Assembly: GCA_963573385.1 (NCBI GenBank)
Contig: CAUYLG010026801.1
Span: 54,949-118,948, forward strand
Direction: 5' to 3'
Origin: Cacajao melanocephalus
Taxonomy: Eukaryota > Chordata > Mammalia > Primates > Pitheciidae
Length of the DNA stretch: 64,000 nucleotides
In this document: positions 35,134-47,185 of the stretch, piece after piece
How the letters are laid out: each line of letters begins with the position of its first letter
Numbering within the stretch: position 1 is the stretch's first letter
Program-made: the position numbers and the translations under genes
Notes under the pieces: generated by a model
Told to the model about the DNA's origin: nothing
What the model saw: the letters and a program-made list of their open reading frames with translations, nothing else
Database searches by the model: none

Positions 35134-36669
35134 TTCTTTTAGAATATGAAATATGTTATATTCTTTTGAGAGGAGAAAAGAGAGGGAGTTGATGAACTTT
35201 ATTAACAAGTACTGTCACTCAAGTTTTCACCATTCCAGGCATAGCTAAAGCTAGGACTTTGTTGCTTATTATTGTTTAAAACATTCCAAGTTGTAGAACT
35301 TTATTCTGTTTTACCACTCAAGATATAAAGATATACAAGATGATTATTTAGGCTTCAACCAGTTTAGCCTTTAGATTAATGGAGTCATTCACTGGACTAT
35401 TAGTAAAATTTGCTAAGGCTTTAAAAACTTTGCAGATAATTATAGAAAATCAAAATGAAAAAAACAAAAATACTTTTTCTTTCATCTTAAATCTTTGTTA
35501 ACTAAAAAAAGTTAATGATACATTTATTATTCTGTTATGACCTGGACATTTTATTATCAGTCTTTGAAATGGGCTATTACAGAGTGCTTATTTGATTCTT
35601 CTAAGAAAATTGCCTAGGCATCTAGCAGAATAGTAATTCTTAATTGTTCTACATTACAGTTAAAAATATTCTTGGTCTGAGGAACTATCCCTTTTTGTTC
35701 AATTTTTTATGTTCACATTTTGCTAATACCTCAACCTGTTCTTTAATATTCTGTGAGAGTCTGAGGAAGTGGCTGCTATACCAAGTGCATATTCAGTTAG
35801 ACACTCTCTCACATGAAGTGAGAATGTAAATTTTAACAATAATTTAGATATCTAAAATAATTCACAAGTACACAGGATTTTTAGTTCATTATTCATGAAT
35901 AAAGTGATTTAGAGCTGAAGCTGAGATGAAAGTCTTCCTGCTAAAGAGGTTAAGTAAAAAAAGACTTGGGATCATGGAGTAATTTCATAAAGTGCTATTT
36001 CTACAATCAGGAAGTGAGATTCATTACTTGATAAACTTAGTTGAGGAATACATTTTATTCTGTTTCTCAAATAATTATATTTGTATGATCATAGGAAGCA
36101 AACCATTGGAAAGATGAAATTAAATTGTAGGAGAATTAATGGCTACAATCTTGGTGTGAAGGAACTTTTCTATTCCAAATAGTGATATGACTGTCTAACT
36201 TCATAAGGTCATTTGGGATTTTGGTGTGCCAGATGTGGAAAATACTTCTAGCTAAACTAACAAGTGATAACCATAAACTCATATATTAAATGACCTAAAA
36301 TATCTCACATCCCAGCTGCTCCACGTTATATTAATTGAAATCATAATGAGTTCACAATTTGTAACACATATAATATTTATTCCAATACTTATTCACCATA
36401 ATTGGGAATGGAGTGTAAATCTTTAATTCCTGCCCCCAAAATCCCTCTAAGACTCACCTATGCTGTTAGTAGTCCCAAATGTCGTTTAGTGCATGTGTTG
36501 TGCTCCAATCAAGTTTGCCGCATGTAAGTATCTCTAACATGTAAAATTTCTAACATATGAAAGAAATTACATCTCCTTCATATGTTAGCAACTTTACAGA
36601 TCATCTAATTGTCTTCATTGGCTTTCCATAGTCTTCTGTATTCACAATCAGTAATAAAGCTGTGAAGAA
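35134..36669. other. Unique AT-rich DNA
   Basis: An 11-bp perfect hairpin lies at 36551-36561/36577-36587 (TAACATATGAA / TTCATATGTTA). No gene or repeat family is recognised. Confidence 0.45.
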
Positions 36670-36840
36670 AAAGTAGCAAGGTCTCTTAGTTTCACATCAC
36701 CATTGCACTACCTACGAATTCCAAGCTGTGAACAAGTCATCTAATAGTTCTGGATGTTCATTTCTTCATCAATAAAAAGAAATAAGAATAGATGACTGTC
36801 CCTATTACATCAAACTCTGAAATTCTAATTTCTACTCATT
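36670..36840 (+). mobile_element. MIR SINE, sense
   Basis: CTGTGAACAAGTCATCTAAT, CATTTCTTCATCAATAAAAA, TAGATGACTGTCCCTATTAC and AACTCTGAAATTCTAATTTC follow the 3' half of a MIR variant. Confidence 0.65.
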
Positions 36841-37368
36841 ATTTCCTCATTCTTTAATTTGTATTTTTGCCAGGTTCCTTCATTTACATTCCATCTGGGA
36901 AATACTTTGTGTGTTCCGCTTTCTAAACCATTTAAGCAATCACAATATTATATAGCAATACTCTTGAATAATGAAAATTAAATAAATATCCCAAAAGTCT
37001 GTGTCATCCTTTCTGCTGTGGAATGTAATACCTTGTCCAACTTCTCTTAGAATGGAAAATTCACAAACATGCTATTTTGTGCTTAGTGAGAGATAAATAG
37101 CATAAGGAGCTGTTGTTTTCATTTTCCTTAGAGAGAGTTTTCAGCATGGAAAAGGAAGGGGAAACTGGCAAACATGCCAAATGTGATATTTTATTATGTA
37201 AACATCAGACTACATGTTAAAAGGTTACCTGTAAAATGCAAGATTTAATTTTCATATTGCAATCCTAACCAAATTTCTGTGTCCTCAATCAACTAAGAAA
37301 TGTTTTCCAGTCAACTTTTATTTGTTAGGAAGCAAAGACTTTATTTAGGTTTTAGAAATAAAATTTCC

Positions 37369-37632
37369 CAAGGTGCAAGGATCACTTGAGCCCAGGAGTT
37401 TGGGAACAGCCTGGGCAATATAGTCAGACCCTGTCTCAAAAATAAATAAATAAATAATAGCTGAGCATAGGTGGCACATACCTTAGTCTCAGTGACCAGG
37501 GAAGCTGAGGCAGGAGGATCACTTGAGCCCGAGTTGGAGGCCGCAATAAGCTATAATTGTAGCACTGCACTCCAGCTTGGGAAATGGAGCACGACCCTGT
37601 CTCAAAAAATAAAAACAAAAAATAAAATAAAT
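37369..37632 (+). mobile_element. AluJ-like SINE, sense, 5'-truncated
   Basis: Starts inside the left arm (CAAGGTGCAAGGATCACTTG), has a middle A-rich linker made of AAATAAATAAATAAAT, a right arm through GCACTGCACTCCAGCTTGGG, and a degenerate A-tail. A direct repeat TAAAATTTCC flanks it (37359-37368, 37636-37645), which supports a real insertion. Divergence fits an old J-type. Confidence 0.9.
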
Positions 37633-37645
37633 TAGTAAAATTTCC

Positions 37646-39144
37646 ATTTAAAATCCTATTTTGAACAGTTATTTTTGGTGTCAAGGAGAACATTCTGATT
37701 CCATTTGTCATTTTCAAATAAGACATCTATATGAAATTAAGAGCCATTTCCCTTGCTTCAAGCCATGAGAATATTGCCCAGACTGTTCATCTGGTAACTA
37801 TTGTTTAAAAGAAAACTAAAAAAAAATTTGGAACATCTTTTCTAATTATGAAACTGAACCATCACAGTTTTGTGATTATGCAATTCTTTGTAATATAGAG
37901 TCTACCTAACAATGAATTAGTTATTTTAAAAAATGAGGTGTATATCAGCTAGCTCTTTTTTTTATTTCATAAATGTATTAGTATAATACATATTATGTAG
38001 GTCGTTGAATGTGGCAATTCTCTTAAAAAGTGCAAAGCAAGGTCAAATTGGAATGCAGATGAGGTCATAAACTTTTAAAATAGTCAATAAAGCAATTAAT
38101 GTATCAACAGCATGTGCTATTAAGCAGTAATGTAATGATGCCACTGATCACACCAGGGTCCTCTGAATGTTTATAAACAGGCAGGGAAGCTGGGCTCTAT
38201 AGACATTTCACATGGATGCTGAAGAAAAATAGCAACATTTATTTAGCCTTGAAATTGATGATATAACTCTATTTTGAATGCTTCCAATAAGCTGAAAATA
38301 TACATATTACAAACCATACTTTGAATAAATAAAATTGAAACATCCAATATAAGTCAGAGCCATTTTTATATACTTTTCAATTATAAGAGCATCTACATTC
38401 ATTGTAATATATTTAAGTAAAACTAACATTTGAAAATTAAAAATCAAATCTCTCCTCTGTAAGATGCCACTTTTGCAAGTAGTCTCAGTTAACAGTTTAG
38501 TTTGAATTATTTCCCCAGTTTTTCTATCTGTGATATACATATTATAAATATCATCTGGAATGTGTATGATATATGCCTATCTTTTATATATGCATAGATA
38601 TTATACTAATGGAATCACATAACATCTATTCTTTATTTTTCTCCATTTTATTCAGTTGTGTGTTTGTTTTCATGTTTATTTTAAACACTTTAAAAATTAC
38701 TGAGAATAAAACAAATCATTTTCTATAGCAGTATATAAGTTAATATTCAGTGGAATTAAAAATATCTTGCTATCTATTTTTAGGTATCTCAGATTATCAT
38801 GGTTTTAGTACCCTAAAATCTATTGGAAAATCACTATGGAAAGTCTGCTATAGAAATATTAATAAGATGTTTAGTTAATTTATCTTCCTAAATAAAACAA
38901 GTAGCTATATCTGTGTCATTCTTCTCCTCTCAATTGTTAAAATGGACTATCTAGTATTTGGACTTTCCTTGTTTCTAATGCCACATTTTAAAGGTAACTT
39001 CAAGTTATACTGAATTCCATATCCCAGTGAAAAAGAGATTATTCAGTTGTAATTGTTTTGTCATAATCATTAATTCATAAAGGTGCCAAAAAGATGCAGG
39101 AATGCTTAGGTTTCTATTTTGGTTGTTGTGATGAGGAGACTTTA
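37646..39144. other. Unique AT-rich DNA
   Basis: No repeat or gene is recognised. A less AT-rich patch at 38120-38210 is unassigned. Confidence 0.45.
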
Positions 39145-39510
39145 TGATATGGTTTGGCTGTGTCCCCACCCAAGTCTTATCTTGAATTGTAGTTATAATC
39201 CCCATGTGTCATGGGAGAGACCCAGTAGGAGGTAATTGAACCATGAAGCCAGTTACCCCCATGCTGTTCTTGTGATAGTGAGTGAAATCTCATGAGATCT
39301 GATGTTGTTATAAGGGGCTTTTCCCCCTTTGCTCGGCACATTTCCTTCCTCCCACCAGGCAAAGAAGGACATATTTGCTTCTCCTTCTGTAGGTTTCCTG
39401 AGGCATCTTCAGCCATGCACAATTGTGAGTCAATTAAACCTCTTTTTTTAAAAAATTAATTACCCAGTCTCTGGCAGTTCTTAATAGCAGCGTGGGAACA
39501 GACTAATACA
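39145..39510 (+). mobile_element. THE1-type MaLR solo LTR
   Basis: A 366-base LTR beginning TGATATGGTTTGGCTGTGTC and ending GACTAATACA. Other family landmarks are CATGGGAGAGACCCAGTAGG, GGGGCTTTTCCCCCTTTGCT, and AGTCAATTAAACCTCTTTTT before ATTACCCAGTCTCTGGCAG. The length fits THE1. There is no internal retroviral sequence on either side, so it is a recombined solo LTR of an old endogenous retrovirus-like element. Flanking 5-mers CTTTA and CCTCA are not an exact target duplication. The 81-codon antisense frame is inside it. Confidence 0.95.
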
Positions 39511-40203
39511 CCTCACCACTAAAAAAATAGACAATGTGTTAATTTATAAAGTTTTAGGTCGTATTCATGTCTAAGAGAATGGATATAGTGACTTGATTCA
39601 TGGCTAGGATTGACTGTCATTTTTCTGCACATTTTTGTCTCCAGATTGTATAGTGTGCAGCATTGCATTGAAATCAAAGAGCATAATCCACCCCAACTCC
39701 AACATGCAAACACATGCACATACACAACTAAACATTTATTTTACTAATTTACATGCTTTTGTATTTAAGAGAAGATTAGTTATCGTTAGTCAGTCACACT
39801 GCAGTTATTGTTACAGAGATGGGATAATACAGCAGCTGAGCATCATTCGTTAAATAAGTAAATTTTATATCAGTCATGCAAATGAGCTATGCTGATGCCT
39901 GGCAGAAACCAAAAGACAATTATAGCCCATAAACTTTGATACAGTCCATAGTTGAAGAAAAAATATTTCCAAGCTTGTTACCATCTGAAATTTCAAATAA
40001 CCTTTAAAAGAAAAAAAATGTGTAAGTATTTAACTTTATATGCAATACACTATACTAGGCATAGTTACTTATTCATGGGTCAAATTGTGGAAATAATTTA
40101 AATATGTAACATAATCATAACTGCTTATATTGAATACATTTTTATATTAATATTTTAATAATTGTGTAGCTTGTAGGCTATATATTCCCAAAGGTATTTT
40201 CAT
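39511..40203. other. Unique DNA, no gene seen
   Basis: Contains an ATGCAAAT octamer-type motif at 39877-39884. Nothing else is recognised. Confidence 0.45.
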
Positions 40204-40590
40204 ATTCATTCAACAAAGATAAGATTTATTGCCAGCGATTGATCTTGGCACTGTAGTAAAGAAGACAGAAAGAATATATATTCTTGTCAAGGTTGAGTAA
40301 GTAAATACACAAAGGAATTTTATCTTGCAATAGGCACAATGGAAAAGATGAATATTGAGAATAATAGAGACTATAACAGACAATGATGGCTATGCCAGTA
40401 AGTTACAATTTAATGAGAAGATGAGAGCTGAACTGAGATCCAAATGATCCAGGTAAGTGATAATTAGGAGGAGGAGTTTATCAGGCAGAAATAACTGCAA
40501 GTGCAAGTCATCTGAGGCAAGGATTCTCGTGGATTTTAGAAGAATTTAGAGACAGCCAATACAATGGGAAGAAGGAGATTGAGATGGAGG
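40204..40590 (-). mobile_element. L2 LINE fossil, antisense
   Basis: TTCATTCAACAAAGATAAGA, then AGAGCTGAACTGAGATCCAA, then GAGTTTATCAGGCAGAAATA and ACTGCAAGTGCAAGTCATCT follow the antisense L2 3' region. Confidence 0.65.
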
Positions 40591-40884
40591 GTCCACATAT
40601 ATAAATAAACTTTTTAAATCATCCTTAGAAAACTGGATAGGAAATTATTAAAAACCTAGTTATCACTAAAAACAGAAAAAATACACATATTCCAGTTTAA
40701 AAATTTTTTGTAAATTATTTTGCTAAAAGAGAAAAAGATAGCCAAAGTCATTTAATGGAATTGTGTTGAAAGTAAATTTAGAGTTAAATTATTCCTTTAC
40801 AATTCATCATATGCAGATGAATTTCCCTTTTATTCTTTACTTTCTTGGGACTAACCAATGTGTAAGATTCCATTTTAGCATTAT

Positions 40885-41065
40885 AGTCTTGAAAAAAACT
40901 CTTTGCATTCATCCAATCCAACTATTTCCTCTCTAACCTTTTAAAAATGAGGAAACCAAAGACCAGGTGGTTCCAGTGATTTGTCCTAGGTCAAAACAAG
41001 CTGTACCAGGAAAGACTCTAGAAGTAACATCATCAGAACACTCAGGCAGTATGTATTTTTCTACT
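40885..41065 (-). mobile_element. MIR-family SINE, antisense
   Basis: ATTCATCCAATCCAACTATT, AAAAATGAGGAAACCAAAGA and CCAGTGATTTGTCCTAGGTC match the reverse of the MIR core (a MIR3-like variant). Confidence 0.65.
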
Positions 41066-41597
41066 GCAACACAGGCAAATCTGTTACGGAAACACTCAAG
41101 AGGCAGAAAAACGAAGTTGGTTTGGAAATGTAGATTATAGCTACCTTAAAAGCATCTGACAATTTTCATGAGTACATAAATGTCTGACTTAAGTAATTCT
41201 TAAAGCAACTCTAGTAGATGGCAAATGTTATTCCAGCCATTTTAAAAGAAATATATGGTGAACAATTTCCCTGTTTTATCTTACAGTAAGTGGAATCTGA
41301 CATAGTAAAGAGGTTTCCTGGATCCTAGTCTAATGTTTGATAAAGTTACAATTTTATTTACATCTGTTTTCATAAAATTTTGAATGTTATAACTTGGTAT
41401 CAATATTTATTTATATAATGTGAATAAAAGATATATAAATTTTAGCAAGATATATCTACAAGCATTTGTTTCTTGTCTGTTTACTTGCTATTTATTAGAA
41501 TATAATACTCAAGATGAGAACTTTTATAAAAAGTAGCTTGTCAATAGAATAAAATATTTTTCATAGGATTATCTCAGTGAAAATAAGAGTGAGTTTG

Positions 41598-41783
41598 TGA
41601 CACTGGGGCCAGCTTGAGGGTGGAGGCTGGGAGAAAGGCGAGGAGCAAAAACAACACAAAAAACCACTGGATGCTAGGCTTAGCACCTGGGTCACGAAAT
41701 AGTCTGTGTAAAATACCCCTGTGACATTAGTTTACCTGTATAAGAAACCTGCACATGTACCCCTGAACATAAAAGTTTTTTTT
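41598..41783 (+). mobile_element. L1 3' end, sense, heavily 5'-truncated
   Basis: Only the 3' UTR is present: TGACACTGGGGCCAGCTTGA, CACTGGATGCTAGGCTTAGC, CTGTATAAGAAACCTGCACA and TGTACCCCTGAACATAAAAG, as in L1PB/L1MA-age elements. A possible short target repeat AGTTTGTGA / AGTTTATGA lies at 41592 and 41793. Confidence 0.9.
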
Positions 41784-42161
41784 TAATGAGTTAGTTTATG
41801 AAGTAAAGTTTTATGATTACTGTTGCCAGAGCACACACGTAACTTGTGTTTTAATTTGAGAATATTTTTAAAGCCATCTGCAGCATCTCTAGTAATTCTG
41901 AGAATGTAATCAGTTCCCAATTAGCTTCTCAAAAAAGAATAAAGTAAAACAGTGAATAATCCAAAGAATATTTCTATTCTAATTGTCTAATTACTTTTAT
42001 ATTTTCGCTTTCTTTTTGTTTTTTTTTCACATTCATTTTTTCACTAATTGGAAATGAAAACATTTTTTTTGGTGACCCAACTCTAATGGATAGTAGAGGG
42101 GAACAAGGCATTCTTTCATTTTAAGTAATCTGCAAATTTCATTCTACAAAGTGATTTTTTA

Positions 42162-43052
42162 TTTTTTTAATTTTAAATTTTTTTATGTGCCAAATGCCTA
42201 ATCTCATTTATTATTTTTATTCATTTTTCTTCTTTAGCTTTTATTTTAAGTTCTGGGGTACATGTGCAGGATATGCAGGGTTTTTTTCATACATAAATGT
42301 ATGTCATGGTGATTTGCTGCACAGATCAACTGGTCACCTAAGAATTAAGCCAAGTATCTGTTAGCTATTCTTCCTGATGCTCTCCTTCCCCCTGTCTCCC
42401 TGACAGGCCCCAGTGTGTGTTGTTCCTCACCACGTGTCCATGTGTCATCATTCAGCTACCACTTATAAGTAAGAACATGTGGTATTTGGTTTTCTGTTCC
42501 TGCATTAGTTTGCTGAGGATAATGGCTTCCAGTCCCATCCATGTCCCTGCAAAGGACATGATCTCATTTCTTTTTATGGCTGCATAATATTCCATGGTGT
42601 ATATATATCACATTTTATTTATCCAGTCTATGATTGATAGGCATTTGGGTTGATTTCATGTCTTTGCTATTGGGCACAGTTCTGCAATGAACATATGGGT
42701 GCATGTATCTTTACAATAGAATGGTGTGCAGTCCTTTGGGTGTATACCCAGTAATGGGATTGCTTGGTCTAATGGTATTTCTGTTTCTAGATTTTTGAGG
42801 AATCACCACACCATCTTCCACATGGTTGAACTAATTTACATTCCCATCAGCAGTGTAAAAGTGTTCCTTTTTCTCCACAATCTCACCAGCATCTGGATTG
42901 TTTCTTGACATTTTAATAATCACCAGTCTGACCGGCATGAGATGGTATCTCATGTGGTTTTGATTTGCATTTCTCTAATGATCAGTGATGTTGAACTTTT
43001 TTCATGTTTGTTGGCTGCATGAATGTTTTCTTTAGAATAGTGTCTGCTCATG
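42162..43052 (-). mobile_element. L1 3' end, antisense, TSD-flanked, with extra 3' sequence
   Basis: A 5'-truncated L1 carrying the C-terminal part of ORF2 and the 3' UTR on the minus strand. On the + strand, landmarks are TTCTGGGGTACATGTGCAGG at 42252, GGCTGCATAATATTCCATGG at 42579 and GGGTGTATACCCAGTAATGG at 42738. A 15-base target repeat with one mismatch (CAAAGTGAYTTTTTA) lies at 42147-42161 and 43053-43067. Between the L1 3' end (about 42240) and the terminal T-run sits about 25-55 bases that are not L1 (42185-42210). ORF2 is not open; the 60-codon sense frame at 42726 is antisense noise. Confidence 0.95.
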
Positions 43053-43067
43053 CAAAGTGACTTTTTA

Positions 43068-43404
43068 AATATTGATAACTTGTTCTTTTAAAGGTAGTGA
43101 CAACACTGAGCAGAATCATTAGCACTTAAAGAAAGAAAATAATCTCACAGGAATCAGAAAATACTCCATTAAAAACAATGGGGCATCTTTTCTCCCTTGG
43201 TTACTTAATATGTAATTTTAATGTAAATATATATGTATGAAGCATATATATGCTACTTTAGCTCTATCTCTGTCTGTTGTAGGATTGCGTTATTAAGTCT
43301 GACAGGATTACCATTCATGTTAATCTGCAGTTCTGTGTCAATTTTTAAATTTGCATATGTGTGAAAACTTACAGAAAGTTATAGAAATATGGTAGATACT
43401 TGGC
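43068..43404. other. Unique AT-rich DNA
   Basis: No gene or repeat is recognised. TA-rich self-complementary sequence lies near 43228-43255. Confidence 0.45.
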
Positions 43405-43900
43405 TGACAACAACAAAAAACTCAACTCAAACTGTCCTAAACAAAGAAAGTACAAAACCCACAAATGAGTTGGCTCTCATACTAGAAGGGCCATGATATA
43501 GAAGCTTCAGTCATAACTTCATCAGATATTCTGCTTCATTTCTCTTTCATTTTCTAGGTTCTTCTTTGCTTTGTCTTAAGATGTATCCTCTGGCTGAGTT
43601 CCTCATAGTGGTGCATGCAAGTGTTACAAAATTTCTTAAGCTCACATGCTCACATAGCTACCTAGAATCATCAAGCACAAGTCCCAGGCTTCCCTCTAAT
43701 TGGACCAATTTGTTCATTGACTCACTGTGAAATAATCCCTGATGTCTAAGGAATACCATGTGCAGATTGGCTTAAATTAGATTATATTCCTGTCCTCAAA
43801 CCAACCATTGTACAAGGAAGGAATATTGTTATATGGATTGGTAAGTGTCCAGGGGCCCCCTTTGGAGACAGGAGTGGAGTCATCTTTTCTAAACTCAGAA
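43405..43900. mobile_element. Possible old DNA-transposon-type repeat
   Basis: Phrases such as AATGAGTTGGCTCTCATACT, CCCAGGCTTCCCTCTAATTG and AAGTGTCCAGGGGCCCCC in this order resemble a mammal-wide MER-type repeat that I cannot name with certainty. No terminal inverted repeats are visible. Confidence 0.3.
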
Positions 43901-44095
43901 TGTGTGATGTACAGAAATACCAAATCCTACAATGTATCTTGTTAAAAAAAGTAAGAAACAAACAAAAGTACATTTATAATGAGAATGAATGTAGGGAATT
44001 TTTTAAAATGTTGATTAAAATGTCATTTATATCATGGATGTATATATACATTATATTCTTTTAAGTATTTCAATTACTTTAAAGACTATATTATG

Positions 44096-44116
44096 TTAAC
44101 TTCATCATGAAGTTAA
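44096..44116. repeat. Perfect palindrome, 10-bp arms, 1-base centre
   Basis: TTAACTTCAT - C - ATGAAGTTAA. Confidence 0.95.
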
Positions 44117-44457
44117 AATGATTGTACAAATGATCTTATTCTCTTATTACTCAATACTTTTTATAAATACAATTTTTAATAATTGCAAATTTTCACATTT
44201 TTCATGAATAACATTCACAGAGTTTAACATTATTATTGTAGTTAATATAGAATATAGTTATTCTACATCATATTTAATATTTATACTAGAGAAGGCTTGA
44301 TACAGGAATATTAGAAGTGTGCTTTTTCACGTAAGTTCTCCAAATTAAAACAGGATAATAGTTATATTTTGCTTAATAAATCTGCAAGATTCTTTTTGGG
44401 TCCTATTTAACTGGTAGCAGCAATAGGATTTCCGATAGGTTTATTAATTAAGCCAGG

Positions 44458-44698
44458 AAATATTTATTGAACCCACCATATGCAACTTATCATCCAAAAC
44501 ATTGTGAACTAACAGAAAAAAAAAGTCTCTTTGCTTTCACATCCCATTCTAGTGGAGAGGGACAAAAAATAAGCAAATAAACAAGTAAAGAATTAGCATG
44601 TCAACCATTTTTAAGTGCCATAAAATAATAAATAAATAAAGTAAGTGGATCAAAGTCAGGGTTGTGGGTATAAATGTAGATTAGGTAAGTAACATACA
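44458..44698 (-). mobile_element. L2 fossil, left part, antisense
   Basis: ATATTTATTGAACCCACCAT, then CATTCTAGTGGAGAGGGACA and AAGCAAATAAACAAGTAAAG follow the antisense L2 3' end. It is interrupted by the L1 that follows and resumes at 45063. Confidence 0.75.
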
Positions 44699-45062
44699 CG
44701 ATGGAATATGCAGCCATGAAAAAGAATGAGATCATGTCCTTTGCAGCAATATGTATGTAACAGGATGCCATTATATCCTAAGCAAACTAACATAGGAACA
44801 GAAAACCAAATATTGCATATTCTCACTTATAAGTGGGAGTAGAGCTTAACATACGCACATAAAGAAGGGAACATCAGACATTGTGGCCTACTTGAAGGTG
44901 GACGGTTGGGGGACAGAGAGGATTGAAAAATTACTGATTTGGTGCTATGCTTATTACCTGAGTGACAAAATAACGTGTACACCAAACCTTCAATAAACAT
45001 AATTTACCTACATAACAAACCTGCATATATAACCTTGAACCTAAAATAAAAGTTAAAGAAAA
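44699..45062 (+). mobile_element. L1 3' end, sense, nested in L2
   Basis: Last part of ORF2 plus 3' UTR: GATGGAATATGCAGCCATGA, GAATGAGATCATGTCCTTTG, GCCTACTTGAAGGTGGACGG, TGACAAAATAACGTGTACAC and CTAAAATAAAAGTTAAAG. L1PB/L1MA age. Target duplication not identified. Confidence 0.92.
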
Positions 45063-45450
45063 AAGAAGGACTTTCTTGTAAAGTGAAATTTGAACAGAGA
45101 CCAAAACTGGGAAGAAGCAGGCCAAGAAAATCTTCAGCTCTTGTGGAAGGGTTGTTGGGGCACTGGTGGAAATGATCAAGGTTTAGAGGAGAACATAAAT
45201 TTAGTGGCCCAAATCAGGTGCTTGTTGGTTTCTTTCAGAAACAAAGAGAGAATTAGGGAAGAATGTAAGAGTGGAGATGAGAGTCAGCAGGGACTGGATC
45301 ATGGACGACCTTGTATGATGTGCATAGGCAGACTTTAAACTTTAGACTTTAATCTCAAAAGAGAAGCTACTGCAGAATATTGAGCATAAAGATGACATTC
45401 TCTGACGTATTTTGGAAGGACTATCTCAGTTTCCAGATTGAGAATAGGCT
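45063..45450 (-). mobile_element. L2 fossil, right part, antisense
   Basis: Resumes the L2 order with AAGGACTTTCTTGTAAAGTG, AATTTGAACAGAGACCAAAA, GGATCATGGACGACCTTGTA and AGACTTTAATCTCAAAAGAG. Together with 44458-44698 this is one element split by the L1. The 82-codon frames here are not genes. Confidence 0.75.
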
Positions 45451-45509
45451 ATGAGTTGGGAGAGTGCTTTATGCTTTGTACTCATATAGTCTTGGCTTTC
45501 AGTGTGGCA

Positions 45510-45680
45510 GTCACTATTTTAGCAATTACCTGAATTACCTCATTTAATTCTGCCAACAATCGTATGAAGTAAATGCTGTTTTTGTCCCCAGTTTACACAT
45601 TAGTCAATGAGGCTGAGAGTAAATCTGGTTCTAAAGGAGTAGAGCTAGGAGTGACACTTGAGATGTGCTTGTTGGGGACT
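45510..45680 (-). mobile_element. MIR SINE, antisense
   Basis: CTCATTTAATTCTGCCAACA, ATCGTATGAAGTAAATGCTG and TTTGTCCCCAGTTTACACAT are the reversed MIR core. Confidence 0.8.
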
Positions 45681-47059
45681 ACAGCACCTGAACTTGTAGC
45701 CTTGGTGTGATCTTTTCTCAGGTCCCATTCATCCTCTCCTGCACAGCTAATTAGGACCTGGTTAAAAGTATAGTGGCCAAAGGTAGTGCAAATTTAATAG
45801 CCAACAAGATAACTGTATTATTTTAATAAATACTTATTTTTTGAAAAGCATTTTAAAAATAAAACAAATCAGAAGAACCTATACATACAATTATGATTGC
45901 TTTCATTAATTTAAGACTGTTTAGTTCTTAGAACATAGTAAATGTGGGAAAATGGAAAACTTTTAAATTAGGAAACAAACTGTTTACCTGTAGTCAAACA
46001 GCATAAAGTTAAACATAAATATATAACTGCAGCTACAAGCAATGCAGACAATAAATGGCTTATGGCATCTAGATCATGCTGAAAAGTAGAAAGTAAGATA
46101 TATAGAAAAAGCTAATAAAAGATTTTTATCTACATTTTCCTAAATATAAATTTAAATACAATTGTTAGACTGTGTTATTTAAGCCAGTGACCATAGTCTA
46201 CGGTCTAATTTCTCTTGACTAATTTATTCCTTGCAACAAAGGCCTGGAGAGAAAATCACGATGATGCTCATGCCTGCCCAGTCCTCTTTCAATGATGTGA
46301 TGAATACTTTTTTGTTTCACTTCAGGGTTGCAATTGCAGACATATAATGAATGGTGGAAGAGTTGGGAGACAGATAGATACTCTCTCCTATGTTTTTACA
46401 AATACATACACACATTTGTGTGTGAATGATTATATAGTTATATATATGTTTGTGTCATGTGTGTAGTGCAGTGTAAAACAGGTTATGTGATTATTTTGCC
46501 CAAAATATCTTACTGAATATAAACTAATTTTTTAATCAGAGAAATTTTTGACATGAATTATTTTAAGTTGAAGAACACATATATGCTTTTGCTTTGAAAA
46601 ACTATATTGCCTGTCTTCAGAAATGTATGTGCATGCCCAGATACACCACTTATAATTAAAATGTCAGTAGTGTCTAAGGTGTTTAGTCTATGAATAATTT
46701 TATGTGGTCTTTCTTTTCTTTCTTTCTGTTGACTCTCACTTGCAGAGTTTGGATGGCATTTTTTGGTGTAATTGCTAATGTTTACAATAAGACTAATTAT
46801 CTACACACACATGTGCACGTGTGCACACACACACACATGCACTCATATCTGAAAGCATCCTTTTCAGAAGGCATTTTTTAAATACAAATAAAGAAATTGA
46901 AATGGACTAGATGTGAATGGATTTACATTCTTCTAATTAAATATTTAGACAACATATTCATGTAAAAAATCTAAAAGCAAGGGAGAGATACAGCATAAGG
47001 GCTAGCATACAGTAACACTGAATAAATAGACTAATAATTTTTTAGTGCTTCTAAGATCT
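45681..47059. other. Intergenic with short CA/GT tracts
   Basis: A self-complementary TACACACATTTGTGTGTG lies at about 46408-46425. An alternating CA/GT tract at 46802-46844 includes GTGCACGTGTGCAC. No gene is seen. Confidence 0.5.
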
Positions 47060-47185
47060 CATTCAAACCTTTCAACCATCTATAAGGTCAGTATTATTAT
47101 TTTCATTTTAAAAATGAGAAAAATGGTTAATTTGCCCAAAGGATTTTAAACATAAATCTTTCTGACCTCAATGTTATGACCTTCA
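47060..47185 (-). mobile_element. MIR SINE fragment, antisense
   Basis: CTCATTCAAACCTTTCAACC, TTTTCATTTTAAAAATGAGA and GGTTAATTTGCCCAAAGGAT follow the reversed MIR core. Confidence 0.7.
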
